Assembly (NCBI GenBank): GCA_038532735.1
Contig: JBCBAC010000001.1
Coordinates: 62,001-126,000 of the forward strand
Source: JAHTBL01 sp038532735
GTDB taxonomy: Bacteria; Pseudomonadota; Alphaproteobacteria; Rhodobacterales; Rhodobacteraceae
Direction of reading: 5' to 3'
DNA length: 64,000 bases
Shown piece by piece: positions 15,274-24,441 of the stretch. The stretch's first letter is position 1, and each line of letters starts with the position of its first letter. The notes under the pieces are model-generated. The model saw only the letters and a program-made list of their open reading frames with translations, did not search any database and was not told where the DNA came from. Both the position numbers and the translations under genes were made by a program.

Positions 15274-17214
15274 ATGACACAGGAAAAATTCTATCCGACT
15301 GCGGAATTTTCCCAAAGTGCGCATGTCGATGCGGAAACCTATCGCGAGATGTATGGGGCCTCTCTGTCTGATCCGGATGCGTTCTGGGCCGAGCAAGCCA
15401 AACGGCTCGACTGGATCACGCCACCCACGAAGATCAGCGATGTCAGCTATGCGTATCCCGATATCTCGATCAAATGGTATGAGGACGGCGTCCTGAATGT
15501 CAGTGCCAATTGCATAGATCGCCACCTGCCCATGCGCGCCAATCAAACTGCGCTGATCTGGGAAAGCGACGATCCGAATACCGACGAACACATCACCTAT
15601 GCGCAGCTCCATGAGCATGTCTGCAAGCTGGCGAATGTGCTCAAGTCGCTCGGCGTCGAGAAAGGGGATCGGGTGATCCTCTATCTGCCAATGATACCCG
15701 AGGCCGCCTATGCCATGCTGGCCTGCGCGCGTATCGGGGCGATCCACTCGGTCGTCTTTGCGGGGTTTTCCTCGGGCGCTTTGGCCAGTCGGATTGAAAA
15801 CTGCGGCGCAAAACTGGTGATCACGGCTGATGAGGCTGTCCGCGGCGGGCAGAGTACGGCGCTCAAATCCAACGCAGACAACGCAATGCTGATCTGTGGA
15901 GACGTGCCCACCTTGGTCGTCGCGCATACCGGCGCCGATGTGCATATGAAGAACGGCCGCGATCTGAGCTATGCGGACCTAATGGCAGAGGCGTCTGCCG
16001 AATGCGCGCCCGAGCCGATGAGTGCCGAAGACCCGCTGTTCATCCTCTATACGTCGGGCTCCACGGGTGCGCCCAAAGGCGTTGTCCACACGACCGGCGG
16101 CTATCTGGTCTTCACCGCAATGACGCATCAGTTGACCTTTGATCACCATGAGGGGGATATCTTCTGGTGCACCGCTGACATCGGGTGGATCACAGGGCAC
16201 AGCTATCTGCTTTACGGCCCGCTCGCCAATGGGGGTACGACACTCATGTTCGAGGGTCTGCCAACCTATCCCGATGCAGGCCGCTTCTGGGCCGTTTGTG
16301 AAAAGCACAAGATCACTCAATTCTACACAGCCCCAACGGTGATCCGTTCCTTGATGGGCATGGGGGAGAATTTCGTCAGACGCCATAATCTAAGCAGCCT
16401 GAAGGTTCTTGGCACCGTGGGGGAACCGATCAATCCTGAAGCATGGCACTGGTATAATGACATTGTCGGGCGACGGCGTATCCCGATCGTTGACACATGG
16501 TGGCAAACCGAAACCGGCGGGCATCTTCTGACGCCTTTGCCGGGGGCAACTGCCACGAAGCCAGGCTCCTGCACTCTGCCCTTCTTTGGAATCGAACCGG
16601 TCATCCTTGACCCTCAGACCGGCGCTGAGCAGACCGATGTGGAGGCCGAAGGGGTCCTTTGCATCAAGACCAGTTGGCCGGGCCAGATGCGCACGGTCTT
16701 TGGCGATCATGCGCGCTTCGTGAAGACCTATTTCAGTGATTACAAAGGCTACTATTTCACGGGCGACGGCTGCCGGCGCGACGCGGATGGCTATTACTGG
16801 ATCACGGGCCGGGTTGATGACGTGATCAACGTCTCGGGCCACAGGCTGGGCACCGCAGAAGTGGAAAGTGCCCTTGTCGCACATCCAAAGGTCTCAGAGG
16901 CCGCTGTCGTCGGCTTTCCGCACGAGATCAAGGGTCAAGGCATTTACGCCTATATTACGCTGATGGCGGGGCAGGACTATTCCGACGAATTGCGCAACGA
17001 GCTGGCCGCCTGGATTCGTAAAGAGATCGGGCCAATTGCGAAGCCCGACCACATCCAATGGGCACCAGAGCTTCCCAAAACGCGGTCCGGCAAGATCATG
17101 CGACGCATCCTGCGCAAAGTGGCGGAGAATAATCTGGACTCGCTTGGCGATACCTCCACGCTGGCAGACCCCAGCGTCGTGGACGAGTTGATTGCGAACC
17201 GACAGGTCGATTAA
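15274..17214 (+). CDS. acs: Acetyl-CoA synthetase (AMP-forming)
   Basis: This 646-residue enzyme is the normal length for acetate-CoA ligase. It shows the P-loop-like YTSGSTGAPKGVVHTTGG near residue 255, WWQTETGG, YYFTGDGCRRD, and the C-terminal PKTRSGKIMRRILRK, whose last conserved Lys is the acetylation-controlled catalytic residue. It converts acetate, ATP and CoA to acetyl-CoA in the cytoplasm. Its place beside the alcohol-oxidation island suggests that it finishes ethanol assimilation (ethanol, acetaldehyde, acetate, acetyl-CoA). It is convergent with the ApbE gene. Confidence 0.93.
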   Translation: MTQEKFYPTAEFSQSAHVDAETYREMYGASLSDPDAFWAEQAKRLDWITPPTKISDVSYAYPDISIKWYEDGVLNVSANCIDRHLPMRANQTALIWESDDPNTDEHITYAQLHEHVCKLANVLKSLGVEKGDRVILYLPMIPEAAYAMLACARIGAIHSVVFAGFSSGALASRIENCGAKLVITADEAVRGGQSTALKSNADNAMLICGDVPTLVVAHTGADVHMKNGRDLSYADLMAEASAECAPEPMSAEDPLFILYTSGSTGAPKGVVHTTGGYLVFTAMTHQLTFDHHEGDIFWCTADIGWITGHSYLLYGPLANGGTTLMFEGLPTYPDAGRFWAVCEKHKITQFYTAPTVIRSLMGMGENFVRRHNLSSLKVLGTVGEPINPEAWHWYNDIVGRRRIPIVDTWWQTETGGHLLTPLPGATATKPGSCTLPFFGIEPVILDPQTGAEQTDVEAEGVLCIKTSWPGQMRTVFGDHARFVKTYFSDYKGYYFTGDGCRRDADGYYWITGRVDDVINVSGHRLGTAEVESALVAHPKVSEAAVVGFPHEIKGQGIYAYITLMAGQDYSDELRNELAAWIRKEIGPIAKPDHIQWAPELPKTRSGKIMRRILRKVAENNLDSLGDTSTLADPSVVDELIANRQVD

Positions 17215-18071
17215 CCCACCCGGCTCACGTCCCCTTCACGATCAATCAGCGTCACGCGGGTACCTGTCGCCTCAGCGATGCCTTCAATCTGCGCACGCGA
17301 TGCAAGGCATAGCGCTGTGGAGAGGCCGTCAGCCATCGCCGCACTCTTGGCCTCTACCATGACGGTCGACCAATGGCGCGCCGCACCCCCGCGCGGGTTC
17401 AGGATATGCGTCCCCGCCCCCAACCGCATCGCACCGGGGGAGGACGTCGCAATCGCCCCATCCTGCAATGTGCGCGCGCCAACGGGGCCATGGACCGGGT
17501 CTTCCAGACCGAGACGGAAGGGGCCACCGATGGCTGCATGTTCCCCAACCGACACGAGGGCTTTGGTAAAGCCGCGCCCCACCAGAAGATCGCGCACACG
17601 ATCTGTTGCATAGCCTTGAGCAATACCGTTCAAAGTTAGTTCCTGATCGGTGCCCAGACGAATATGGTCCGGCTCCAGCGTCACCTGATCCCACCCGACG
17701 AGATGCCAAGGCAGCGCCTGCTGCGCCAAGGCGGCTTTGAAAACCGGCTGGATCGTGGGGTCGAACAAGCCACCAGTCGAGCGGTGGACCTGATCGCAGA
17801 GGGCAAACAGCTCCGCACTCTCGGCAGAGAGAGCGCCGCTTCCCGTTCGATTGATCTGCGACAACTCAGATGTTTCATCATAGATGGAGAACAGTTTCTC
17901 CATGCGCGCAATCTCGGCGACGGCGGCATCCAGATCCGCCTGCGTGCCGCCGTCCAAGGTCAAGGATACCTCTGCTCCCATGGCGCGCCCATGCCAGCGC
18001 ACGGTCGAAGCCCGTGCTTGAGTGGCGACCAAAGCCGCCGCAGAAATGGTTATGAAGCGGCGTCGGTCCAT
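17211..18071 (-). CDS. apbE: FAD:protein FMN transferase (ApbE family)
   Basis: This is a roughly 286-residue exported flavinyltransferase. From the ATG at 18071 it begins with a Tat-like signal (MDRRRFITISAAALVATQARA shown here only in part: DRRRF, cleavage after ARA). The ApbE core follows, with GAEVSLTL, FSIYDETSELSQINR, GLFDPT, LTLNGIAQGYATDRV and GVGEHAA-like SVGEHAAIGG. It attaches FMN by a phosphoester bond to a Thr of target proteins in the periplasm. The target is almost surely the NosR-like protein encoded just upstream, since the genes overlap by one base (TGATG). It is NosX-like in context, but no nosZ is present. Confidence 0.87.
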   Translation of the reverse strand: MDRRRFITISAAALVATQARASTVRWHGRAMGAEVSLTLDGGTQADLDAAVAEIARMEKLFSIYDETSELSQINRTGSGALSAESAELFALCDQVHRSTGGLFDPTIQPVFKAALAQQALPWHLVGWDQVTLEPDHIRLGTDQELTLNGIAQGYATDRVRDLLVGRGFTKALVSVGEHAAIGGPFRLGLEDPVHGPVGARTLQDGAIATSSPGAMRLGAGTHILNPRGGAARHWSTVMVEAKSAAMADGLSTALCLASRAQIEGIAEATGTRVTLIDREGDVSRVG

Positions 18072-20182
18072 CAGCGTGCAGCCGCCAGATTGCCCTTGGC
18101 CTGAGCCTTTTCCTGACGCTTCGCAGCGACGACGAGAGGCACGCACATCGAAGGGCTCTCATGTATCGTGACACAGTCAAGACACTGAAAGCATTCATCA
18201 TATTTGATCTCGCCCGTCTTCTCGATCGCACCGTAACGGCATTTCACCTTGCAGAGCTGGCAGGGCGATCCGCATTCGACCCGTCGCTCAATCCAGTCCT
18301 TACGCCGCAGCAAACCACCAATCGCCATCAAAGCGCCCAGCGGGCAGACATAGCGGCAGAACCCTTTGAAGAGCACCATCGACAGCAAAAGCCAGAACGC
18401 GGCATAGGCAACGTAATACCATTCGCGCACAAAGAAGGTGGTGATCGCGGTTTTGAACGGTTCCACCTCGGCCGCTTTGTCCATATGGGCAGGCGCGAAG
18501 ATAGTCACACCGACCAGCGCGGCGAGAACCACATACTTCAACCACCGCAATCGCGCGTCCCATGTGGGGGAGACGGTGATCTGGCGAATTTTCAACAGCT
18601 CCGCAAGTTTGCCTGCAAACTCCTGCATCGCGCCAAAGGGGCAAAGCCAGCCACAAAACAGCCCGCGGCCCCAGATTAAAAAGCCAATGATTGCAGCGCC
18701 CCACACGACAAGGGAGAACGGATCATAGAGCAGAAACGCCAGCGATCCTCCGGTGGTCGCGGTTTGCAGAAGGGCCAGCGGGGTCACGATGGACAGCTGC
18801 CCCTGCCCCCACCAACCGACAAAGACCAAAACCAGGCCAAGAATTATCAGGCGGAAAGGCTGCAAGTGACGGGCTGCCGCGACAGTATCAAGGCGGGTCG
18901 TGAACGTGATCAGCAAAAGCGCAAGCGCGGCCCCCAACACGGCCAGATCAGCGGCACGACCACGCAAAGCCTCCAGCCAAGGCGGGATCGGTTCGATCAC
19001 TTCGGCGCGCGCGAAGAAACGCTCGTCCGCGCTGGTTTCAAATTCTAACTCGCGGGAGCCGATCTCCGGCTGGAACATCCCATGTTCGCGCACGGCGCTA
19101 ACGGACAAGGTCCACGGCTGTGTGGGATCAAACCCCAACCGACGGTCGGTACGCAAAATCAGCGCTTGGCCGTAATCCACCGCGTCGTGCAGCTCAAACG
19201 GCAGATCGTCATTCAACTCGATGAACAAATCCGCATCGCGAAGGGAGACCGGAAAGCCACCTTGCTTGGCGCTCAGCAAATCCGGCGCGGTGTTGCGCAC
19301 GAAGCTCTCCGACACCAACCCGTGACGCGCGGTGTCAATGACAAGGATCGGCTCGTCATTGCCCGAGATTTCGAGAAAGGATTGCAAATCCTCATAGCCA
19401 TCTTCCGATAGGACGGCGCGCGCCACGGATTTCGGGCCAAGGTCAATCACCCAGAGATCGAGATAGGGCGCATCCGGGTCGTCTTTTGCCTCGGGATCGT
19501 CATCTTCCCAGAGGGTTCCCGCGAAGGTCGCATCGACCTCGCCATTCGTCCAGACACTGCGCTGCACAAGACCCTGATCCAGGAGGTCCTGCCATGTCAG
19601 GTTTTCTTCGACCTCTGGATCAGGATAAGCAGGCGGGCCGGTTGCGATGCCCCCCATCTTCTCGCGCGCCACCTGAAGGGCAGCGGCCAGAATGGATTCA
19701 TGTGCAATCCGGACAGAGGCTGTCGCCTTCGTCACCCCGTCCAGATAGACGAGCGACGAGCTGTCATTGGCCCCGCCATAAGGCGTGCCGACGACAAGCG
19801 AGTCGCCGATAGAATGCCCTTCATATTGTTCGAAAAACGCGTGAAACGGGGCCTCTCCCAAACCGCTCACGAAGATCGGCTCGTTATGCGACAGAAGCTG
19901 GACGTCAAGAAATTGCCCCTCCAGATCGAGGACCACCAGAAGGTTGATCGGCGCGCCGCTAAAGCCTGGCAGCGGTGCCATCGGCTCTGTCTCAAACACA
20001 TAACCCACATGACCACCGCCCGAGTTCAGCAACTCGTAAACGCCATTGTCATTGACGGCTTCGCCCAGTTCCATGGGCGCAAAAATGAGGGGGGCGATTT
20101 TGTCACGTGGCAAAGGCTCAGCCAGAACTGACTGAATACACGCCAGAAATCCCAGCAGCAGTGCAAAACATACACGTGACAT
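18071..20182 (-). CDS. NosR-like FMN-binding polyferredoxin membrane protein
   Basis: This is a roughly 703-residue inner-membrane redox protein with NosR/NirI architecture. It has a signal peptide (MSRVCFALLLGFLA), then a periplasmic FMN-binding domain with the flavinylation site in LDGVTKATAS near residues 160-170. A long extracytoplasmic region and about five membrane helices follow, with Cys motifs CGWLCPFGAMQE and CRYVCPLGAL. The C-terminal cytoplasmic part has two cysteine clusters (CGSPCQLCKVKC and CFQCLDC). NosR passes electrons from quinol to periplasmic reductases; here no nitrous oxide reductase is near. The start at 20182 gives a proper signal peptide. The next gene is its ApbE. 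Confidence 0.85.
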   Translation of the reverse strand: MSRVCFALLLGFLACIQSVLAEPLPRDKIAPLIFAPMELGEAVNDNGVYELLNSGGGHVGYVFETEPMAPLPGFSGAPINLLVVLDLEGQFLDVQLLSHNEPIFVSGLGEAPFHAFFEQYEGHSIGDSLVVGTPYGGANDSSSLVYLDGVTKATASVRIAHESILAAALQVAREKMGGIATGPPAYPDPEVEENLTWQDLLDQGLVQRSVWTNGEVDATFAGTLWEDDDPEAKDDPDAPYLDLWVIDLGPKSVARAVLSEDGYEDLQSFLEISGNDEPILVIDTARHGLVSESFVRNTAPDLLSAKQGGFPVSLRDADLFIELNDDLPFELHDAVDYGQALILRTDRRLGFDPTQPWTLSVSAVREHGMFQPEIGSRELEFETSADERFFARAEVIEPIPPWLEALRGRAADLAVLGAALALLLITFTTRLDTVAAARHLQPFRLIILGLVLVFVGWWGQGQLSIVTPLALLQTATTGGSLAFLLYDPFSLVVWGAAIIGFLIWGRGLFCGWLCPFGAMQEFAGKLAELLKIRQITVSPTWDARLRWLKYVVLAALVGVTIFAPAHMDKAAEVEPFKTAITTFFVREWYYVAYAAFWLLLSMVLFKGFCRYVCPLGALMAIGGLLRRKDWIERRVECGSPCQLCKVKCRYGAIEKTGEIKYDECFQCLDCVTIHESPSMCVPLVVAAKRQEKAQAKGNLAAAR

Positions 20183-20270
20183 GACGGGCAGTTTACTGTC
20201 GTCAAACCTGACACGACATTCGACCAAGGTCGAACACCCGTTTGGCCGCTGACATAGATATCATCTCGCA

Positions 20271-21026
20271 ATGACGACCCGCACTGTTCCCTTCCTCCTA
20301 TCGCTCTCCGCGCTCATCGCGCTGTGGATCGCCGCAGCGCTTGCGACGAACGACGCGACCGTTCTGCCCACCCCCCTGGAGGTGCTGCGCATCGCGTGGG
20401 CCGAGGCGACGCAAGGCCCCCTCATCTCGCATGTGCTGGCAACGCTCGGGCGGGTGGCGGCGGCCTTTCTGATCGCTATGGGAATTGGCGTTGCCTTGGG
20501 GATCGTGCTGGGAAAATCCGAACAGGCTGACCAGTGGATCGGCCCATGGGTGACGGTTTTTCTGAACATCCCGGCACTGGTCGTCATCGTTCTCTGCTAT
20601 CTGTGGATCGGCTTGAACGAGGTCGCGGCGATTTGCGCCGTGGCGGTCAACAAAACCGCAATGGTTGCTGTGACCATGCGCGAAGGGGCCGGCGCTTTGG
20701 ATCGCCGCTTGGGCGAGTTGGCGCAGGTCTACCGCATGGGCTTTTGGGACAGATATCGCCATGTGATCGTGCCACAGCTTTGGCCTTACCTCTTTGCCTC
20801 GATGCGAAATGGCATCGCGATTATCTGGAAGATCGTTCTGGTGGCCGAGTTCCTAGGTCGGCCAAACGGTGTCGGTTTCCAGATCCACCTTTACTTTCAG
20901 CTTTTTGAGACGGGCTACGTGCTGGCCTATGCCTTCAGCTTCGTCGCCATCATGCTGTTGATTGAGGTTGGCATCTTCTCGGTCTGGGAACGGCGCACGA
21001 ACGAGTGGGCGCGTCAGTCTGCCTAA
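20271..21026 (+). CDS. ABC transporter permease (TauC/SsuC type)
   Basis: This 251-residue inner-membrane permease has about six helices and the typical EAA loop (ELAQVYRMGFWDRYRHVIVPQLW, here residues about 143-165). It belongs to the nitrate/sulfonate/taurine/thiamine-precursor group of importers. No binding protein or ATPase adjoins it. The matching ones appear to be the pair at 27266-28904, on the far side of the regulator and dehydrogenase genes. It is divergent from the NosR-like gene, sharing an 88-base promoter region. Confidence 0.85.
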   Translation: MTTRTVPFLLSLSALIALWIAAALATNDATVLPTPLEVLRIAWAEATQGPLISHVLATLGRVAAAFLIAMGIGVALGIVLGKSEQADQWIGPWVTVFLNIPALVVIVLCYLWIGLNEVAAICAVAVNKTAMVAVTMREGAGALDRRLGELAQVYRMGFWDRYRHVIVPQLWPYLFASMRNGIAIIWKIVLVAEFLGRPNGVGFQIHLYFQLFETGYVLAYAFSFVAIMLLIEVGIFSVWERRTNEWARQSA

Positions 21027-23224
21027 CGCAGCACGGAATCGAGCGCGCCGAGAAGATACTCAATGTCGATGGGCTTATGCACAAGCGGCAGATTATGGAT
21101 CTGGCACTGCTCTTGCAGTTTTGCACTGCGATCCGCTGACAGAATGAACGTCGGCACAGGCTTATAGCGCGTTCGGACGATCTGGTGCAGTTCGACGCCG
21201 TCAATGCCAGCCCCAAGCTGATAGTCGAAGAGAGCGGCGTCGGGCAACAATTCGATCTCTTCCAGAAGCTCTATGGCTTCCTCGCCAGAAGAGGCATGCA
21301 GCACATGTGCGCCACTGCGTTCCAGCCGCAATGTCATCGCATGCGCCAGATCCTCGTCATTCTCGACAAGCAGCAGCATCTTACCAACGACTGCGTGATC
21401 GCAAATCTGAACGTCACCAGGCCCGACCGTATCGGGATTGTTCCCGCGATGCAGCGCGACACTCACCGAGAAACACGAGCCCTGCCCCACTTCGCTATGC
21501 AAATGCAGGTCGTGGCCCAGCGCCTCGCAAACCCGTTCCACAATGGCAAGGCCCAGACCAATGCCTTTGGCGCCGCTATGGGAATCGTCAAGCCGTGCAA
21601 ACTCCTGAAAAATCCTTTCCCGGTCCGCGGCGGCAATTCCGGGGCCGGTGTCTTCGACATCAATCGTGACCGCATTGTCAGGCCCGTCACGCAGGCTCAC
21701 GCGGACCGCGCCTTCGTCGGTATATTTGATGGCATTGCTGATCAGGTTTTGCAGCACGCGCCGCAGAAACATCGGGTCTGAGACGATCGTCGCCTCAGAG
21801 GACGCCACTGTCAGGTCGAGCCCCTTGTCCTCTGCAATCGGCATCATCTCGTTCGCCAAAGAATTCAGCACGGAATCTAGCGAGAAGGGTTGGATATCGA
21901 AGGTCGCATGCCCCGCATCCAGCTTCGAGATATCAAGCAACGCCTCGATGATGTCTTCGGCACCCTTCAGTGCCCCTTCCGCCTTGCGCGAGATTTGCAT
22001 CATCTGCTCGTCCTGCGCCGCATCCTGAAGCGTCGCGAGATAAAGCTTGGCCGCCGACAAAGGTTGCAGCAGGTCGTGGCTGGCTGCCGCCACAAAGCGG
22101 TTCTTTGTGACATTTGCACGTTCAGCATCGCGCAGCGCAGCACCCAATTCTTCGGTGCGATCCGCAACGCGCTGTTCAAGGGTCTTGTTCAGATCGCGCA
22201 GCTTGTTGGCTGAGATACGTTCGCTGGTGACATCTGAGAAAGACATCACAAACCCCTGGTCCGGCATCTCCTGCGCAAAGACGCTGAAGATGCGGCCTTT
22301 GACGTCGTTCAGCTCAAACTCGATAGGTGGCCTGTCAGAGCTGCGCTCAGACCATGCGATGAGCTTTGCGCTCGAATAGGAATCCGCGAAGGTGATATTA
22401 CCCTTCATCAAATCCAGGATCATCGAAAAGGCAGTGCCGACCCGAACGTAGCGCGGGGGCACGCGGATCATCCGCTCAAGCTCGCGGTTCCACCCCATAA
22501 GCTGCGCCTTCTGATCAAAGATGCAGACACCCTGCGCCAGGTGATCCAGTGTCGCGCGCAGCATCTTGTCCTGACTATCCACAAGCTGATCACGCTCGCG
22601 CAATTGCTCGCGCATCACGTCGGAAATGTCGGTTTGCAGGATCGCGGTGCTGCCTTCGTCCGTGCGGTGTTCGCTGACCTGCATCCAGCGGTTTTGGGTC
22701 AGAGAGATATTAAAAACGACGCGGTTCTCGCGATGCCGGTCAAGACGGTTGGCGACCCAATCATGGCTCGACATGCTTGGCGGGAATTGCAGCTCGCCCG
22801 AGGCACTGATGATGTCGATATAGTCATTGAACGAGATGCCAAGCTGCAAGCTATCGCGCACATTTCCAAGCTCGCGGCAAAAGCGGCTGTTGAAGAGCAA
22901 TAGCTTGTCGTCTGAGTCAAACAGGGCAAAGCCTTCATCCACGCTTTCGATGGCTTCGTTCAGAATGGCGCGCGACTGCTCAGAGTCGCGCTTTGCCGCA
23001 GCAAGCTCTGCATTGCTTTCGTTCAGCAGATCCAACGCGCGCTCAAGATCCTTGGTCCGCTGACGCACCCGGGCATCAAGCAACGCAGCGCGTTCAAACT
23101 GTGCGAAAGCGCTGCTTTGATCCACCGGCGGTTGCTCGACCCGGCGCATCAACGCCGTGCAGATGTTGAGCAACTTGTCACGCTGCCGCTCAACGGTATC
23201 TGAGGGGTTCAGAAGGCCGTCCAT
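21023..23224 (-). CDS. PAS-containing hybrid sensor histidine kinase
   Basis: This is a roughly 733-residue soluble kinase. An N-terminal coiled coil (about residues 35-90) is followed by two PAS_7-type sensor domains (about 90-215 and 235-350) and a second coiled coil. The dimerisation domain has the H-box ASHDLLQPLSAAK near residue 385, and the ATPase domain has DTGPGI and GIGLGLAIVERV. A C-terminal receiver domain follows (Asp in ALFDYQLGAG, Lys in LVHKPIDI). There is no membrane segment. The ATG at 23224 follows the FIST stop by one base, so they are coupled. Related two-PAS hybrid kinases control quinoprotein ethanol oxidation in pseudomonads (ErcS-like); a phosphorelay to the LuxR-type regulator nearby is inferred. 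Confidence 0.87.
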   Translation of the reverse strand: MDGLLNPSDTVERQRDKLLNICTALMRRVEQPPVDQSSAFAQFERAALLDARVRQRTKDLERALDLLNESNAELAAAKRDSEQSRAILNEAIESVDEGFALFDSDDKLLLFNSRFCRELGNVRDSLQLGISFNDYIDIISASGELQFPPSMSSHDWVANRLDRHRENRVVFNISLTQNRWMQVSEHRTDEGSTAILQTDISDVMREQLRERDQLVDSQDKMLRATLDHLAQGVCIFDQKAQLMGWNRELERMIRVPPRYVRVGTAFSMILDLMKGNITFADSYSSAKLIAWSERSSDRPPIEFELNDVKGRIFSVFAQEMPDQGFVMSFSDVTSERISANKLRDLNKTLEQRVADRTEELGAALRDAERANVTKNRFVAAASHDLLQPLSAAKLYLATLQDAAQDEQMMQISRKAEGALKGAEDIIEALLDISKLDAGHATFDIQPFSLDSVLNSLANEMMPIAEDKGLDLTVASSEATIVSDPMFLRRVLQNLISNAIKYTDEGAVRVSLRDGPDNAVTIDVEDTGPGIAAADRERIFQEFARLDDSHSGAKGIGLGLAIVERVCEALGHDLHLHSEVGQGSCFSVSVALHRGNNPDTVGPGDVQICDHAVVGKMLLLVENDEDLAHAMTLRLERSGAHVLHASSGEEAIELLEEIELLPDAALFDYQLGAGIDGVELHQIVRTRYKPVPTFILSADRSAKLQEQCQIHNLPLVHKPIDIEYLLGALDSVLR

Positions 23225-23225
23225 C

Positions 23226-24404
23226 TCAGCTCCCGGATGCGGGCGGGAAAAGTGCGACACCGGTCAGGGTGTGGTTCACATGCAGCGGGCCGATCTGTTC
23301 GCCATAGGTGGAAAACCCGACGACCCCATGCTTGCGCAAAACAGTGTTCGTCTGGTGCCGTTTCTGCGATCTCTGCGCCTCGATCCGGCGCAGGATACAA
23401 TCGCAGGCGAGGATATCCGCCGCCTCATGCCCCTTGATGACATCAGACAGTTCGGCATCAAGATGCTCCGCGATGTCCTCTGCATGGGCCACTGACAGCA
23501 CCATGCCTTCGTCAATGGCCGAGAAGAACACAAGATGCCCGTCTTCGTTTACCCTTTGAATGGCGCGGACGTGGAATTCGTCGCCGACGCGAACGGTGAC
23601 TGGATTTCCGGCAAAAATGAACTCGTCCAACTGGTTTGGGTCTTTGCCGATCAATCGGGCATATTCCGCGGCTGCGGGTTCGTCATTGATGCTGCACACA
23701 ATCCGCTCACCGGGTTCGGCCTTGGTCACGACCATACGCGTTTGCCCGGGCATCATGTGATTGACCGAAAAGACGCGCACGCCGCAATTCGTCACAACGA
23801 AAGTCAGCGTCGCCGCGTCCTCATATATCTTGCCTTCAAAGGCCACAGCCGATTTTTGAAACTTCAAACCGTCACCAGCCGATCCGCCAAACAGCGGAAA
23901 GCCAAACAGACCCGGAGAGATCGCGCTGACCAGCTGGTCTTCGCAGCGCGACAGACCGTCGACCATCAGGAAGCTGAACCCATTCGTCTTGCGCGGGTTG
24001 GAGGTCGTCAGCGCCAGACGGTTCTGGATGAGCATGTCATTCAGCGTACTCAAATCTGTGCCGGAGAGGTTCTCGATCAAAACAGACCGCGCGGCAAACC
24101 AGCGCTTGGGCAAACCGACGACAACGACATGACCTTCGACAAAGCCGTCCTCCGCAATCTCGCCCGCGCTGGTGCATCCGACCACTGGACAAGCCAGATG
24201 CGCATGCAGCGTTGCGATCAGATTGGCGAAGTCCGCCTCCGGACTTGCGAAGACAATCACGTGGGCAAGGGGCGCATCCGACAGCGCGGCCACGATGCGG
24301 TCCATGTAGTCGGGCGCATCAATCGGTTCACTGAAGGAGATAAGGTGCTTGCCGTCAACAGGACCACAAGCACGCTCGCCCATAGGTCGAAGCGCGTCGT
24401 CCAT
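23226..24404 (-). CDS. FIST domain sensory protein
   Basis: This 392-residue soluble protein has FIST_N (about residues 40-230: HVIVFASPEADFANLIATL, CPVVGCTSAGEIAEDGF, LFGGSAGDGLKF) and FIST_C (about 240-375). FIST domains are thought to bind small ligands such as amino acids and to feed signals to kinases. The start at 24404 is preceded by an excellent GGGAGGAAA site. The gene ends one base before the hybrid kinase starts and follows the LuxR-type response regulator by 37 bases. All three make one signalling operon. Confidence 0.85.
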   Translation of the reverse strand: MDDALRPMGERACGPVDGKHLISFSEPIDAPDYMDRIVAALSDAPLAHVIVFASPEADFANLIATLHAHLACPVVGCTSAGEIAEDGFVEGHVVVVGLPKRWFAARSVLIENLSGTDLSTLNDMLIQNRLALTTSNPRKTNGFSFLMVDGLSRCEDQLVSAISPGLFGFPLFGGSAGDGLKFQKSAVAFEGKIYEDAATLTFVVTNCGVRVFSVNHMMPGQTRMVVTKAEPGERIVCSINDEPAAAEYARLIGKDPNQLDEFIFAGNPVTVRVGDEFHVRAIQRVNEDGHLVFFSAIDEGMVLSVAHAEDIAEHLDAELSDVIKGHEAADILACDCILRRIEAQRSQKRHQTNTVLRKHGVVGFSTYGEQIGPLHVNHTLTGVALFPPASGS

Positions 24405-24441
24405 TTCTGAATTTCCTCCCACTGGAAGAATACAGCTTTTT

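Noticed and set aside
14690..20182. Denitrification (nos) cluster suggested by pseudoazurin, NosR and ApbE
   Set aside because: No nosZ, nosDFY or nosL gene is present, and the surroundings are PQQ-related.
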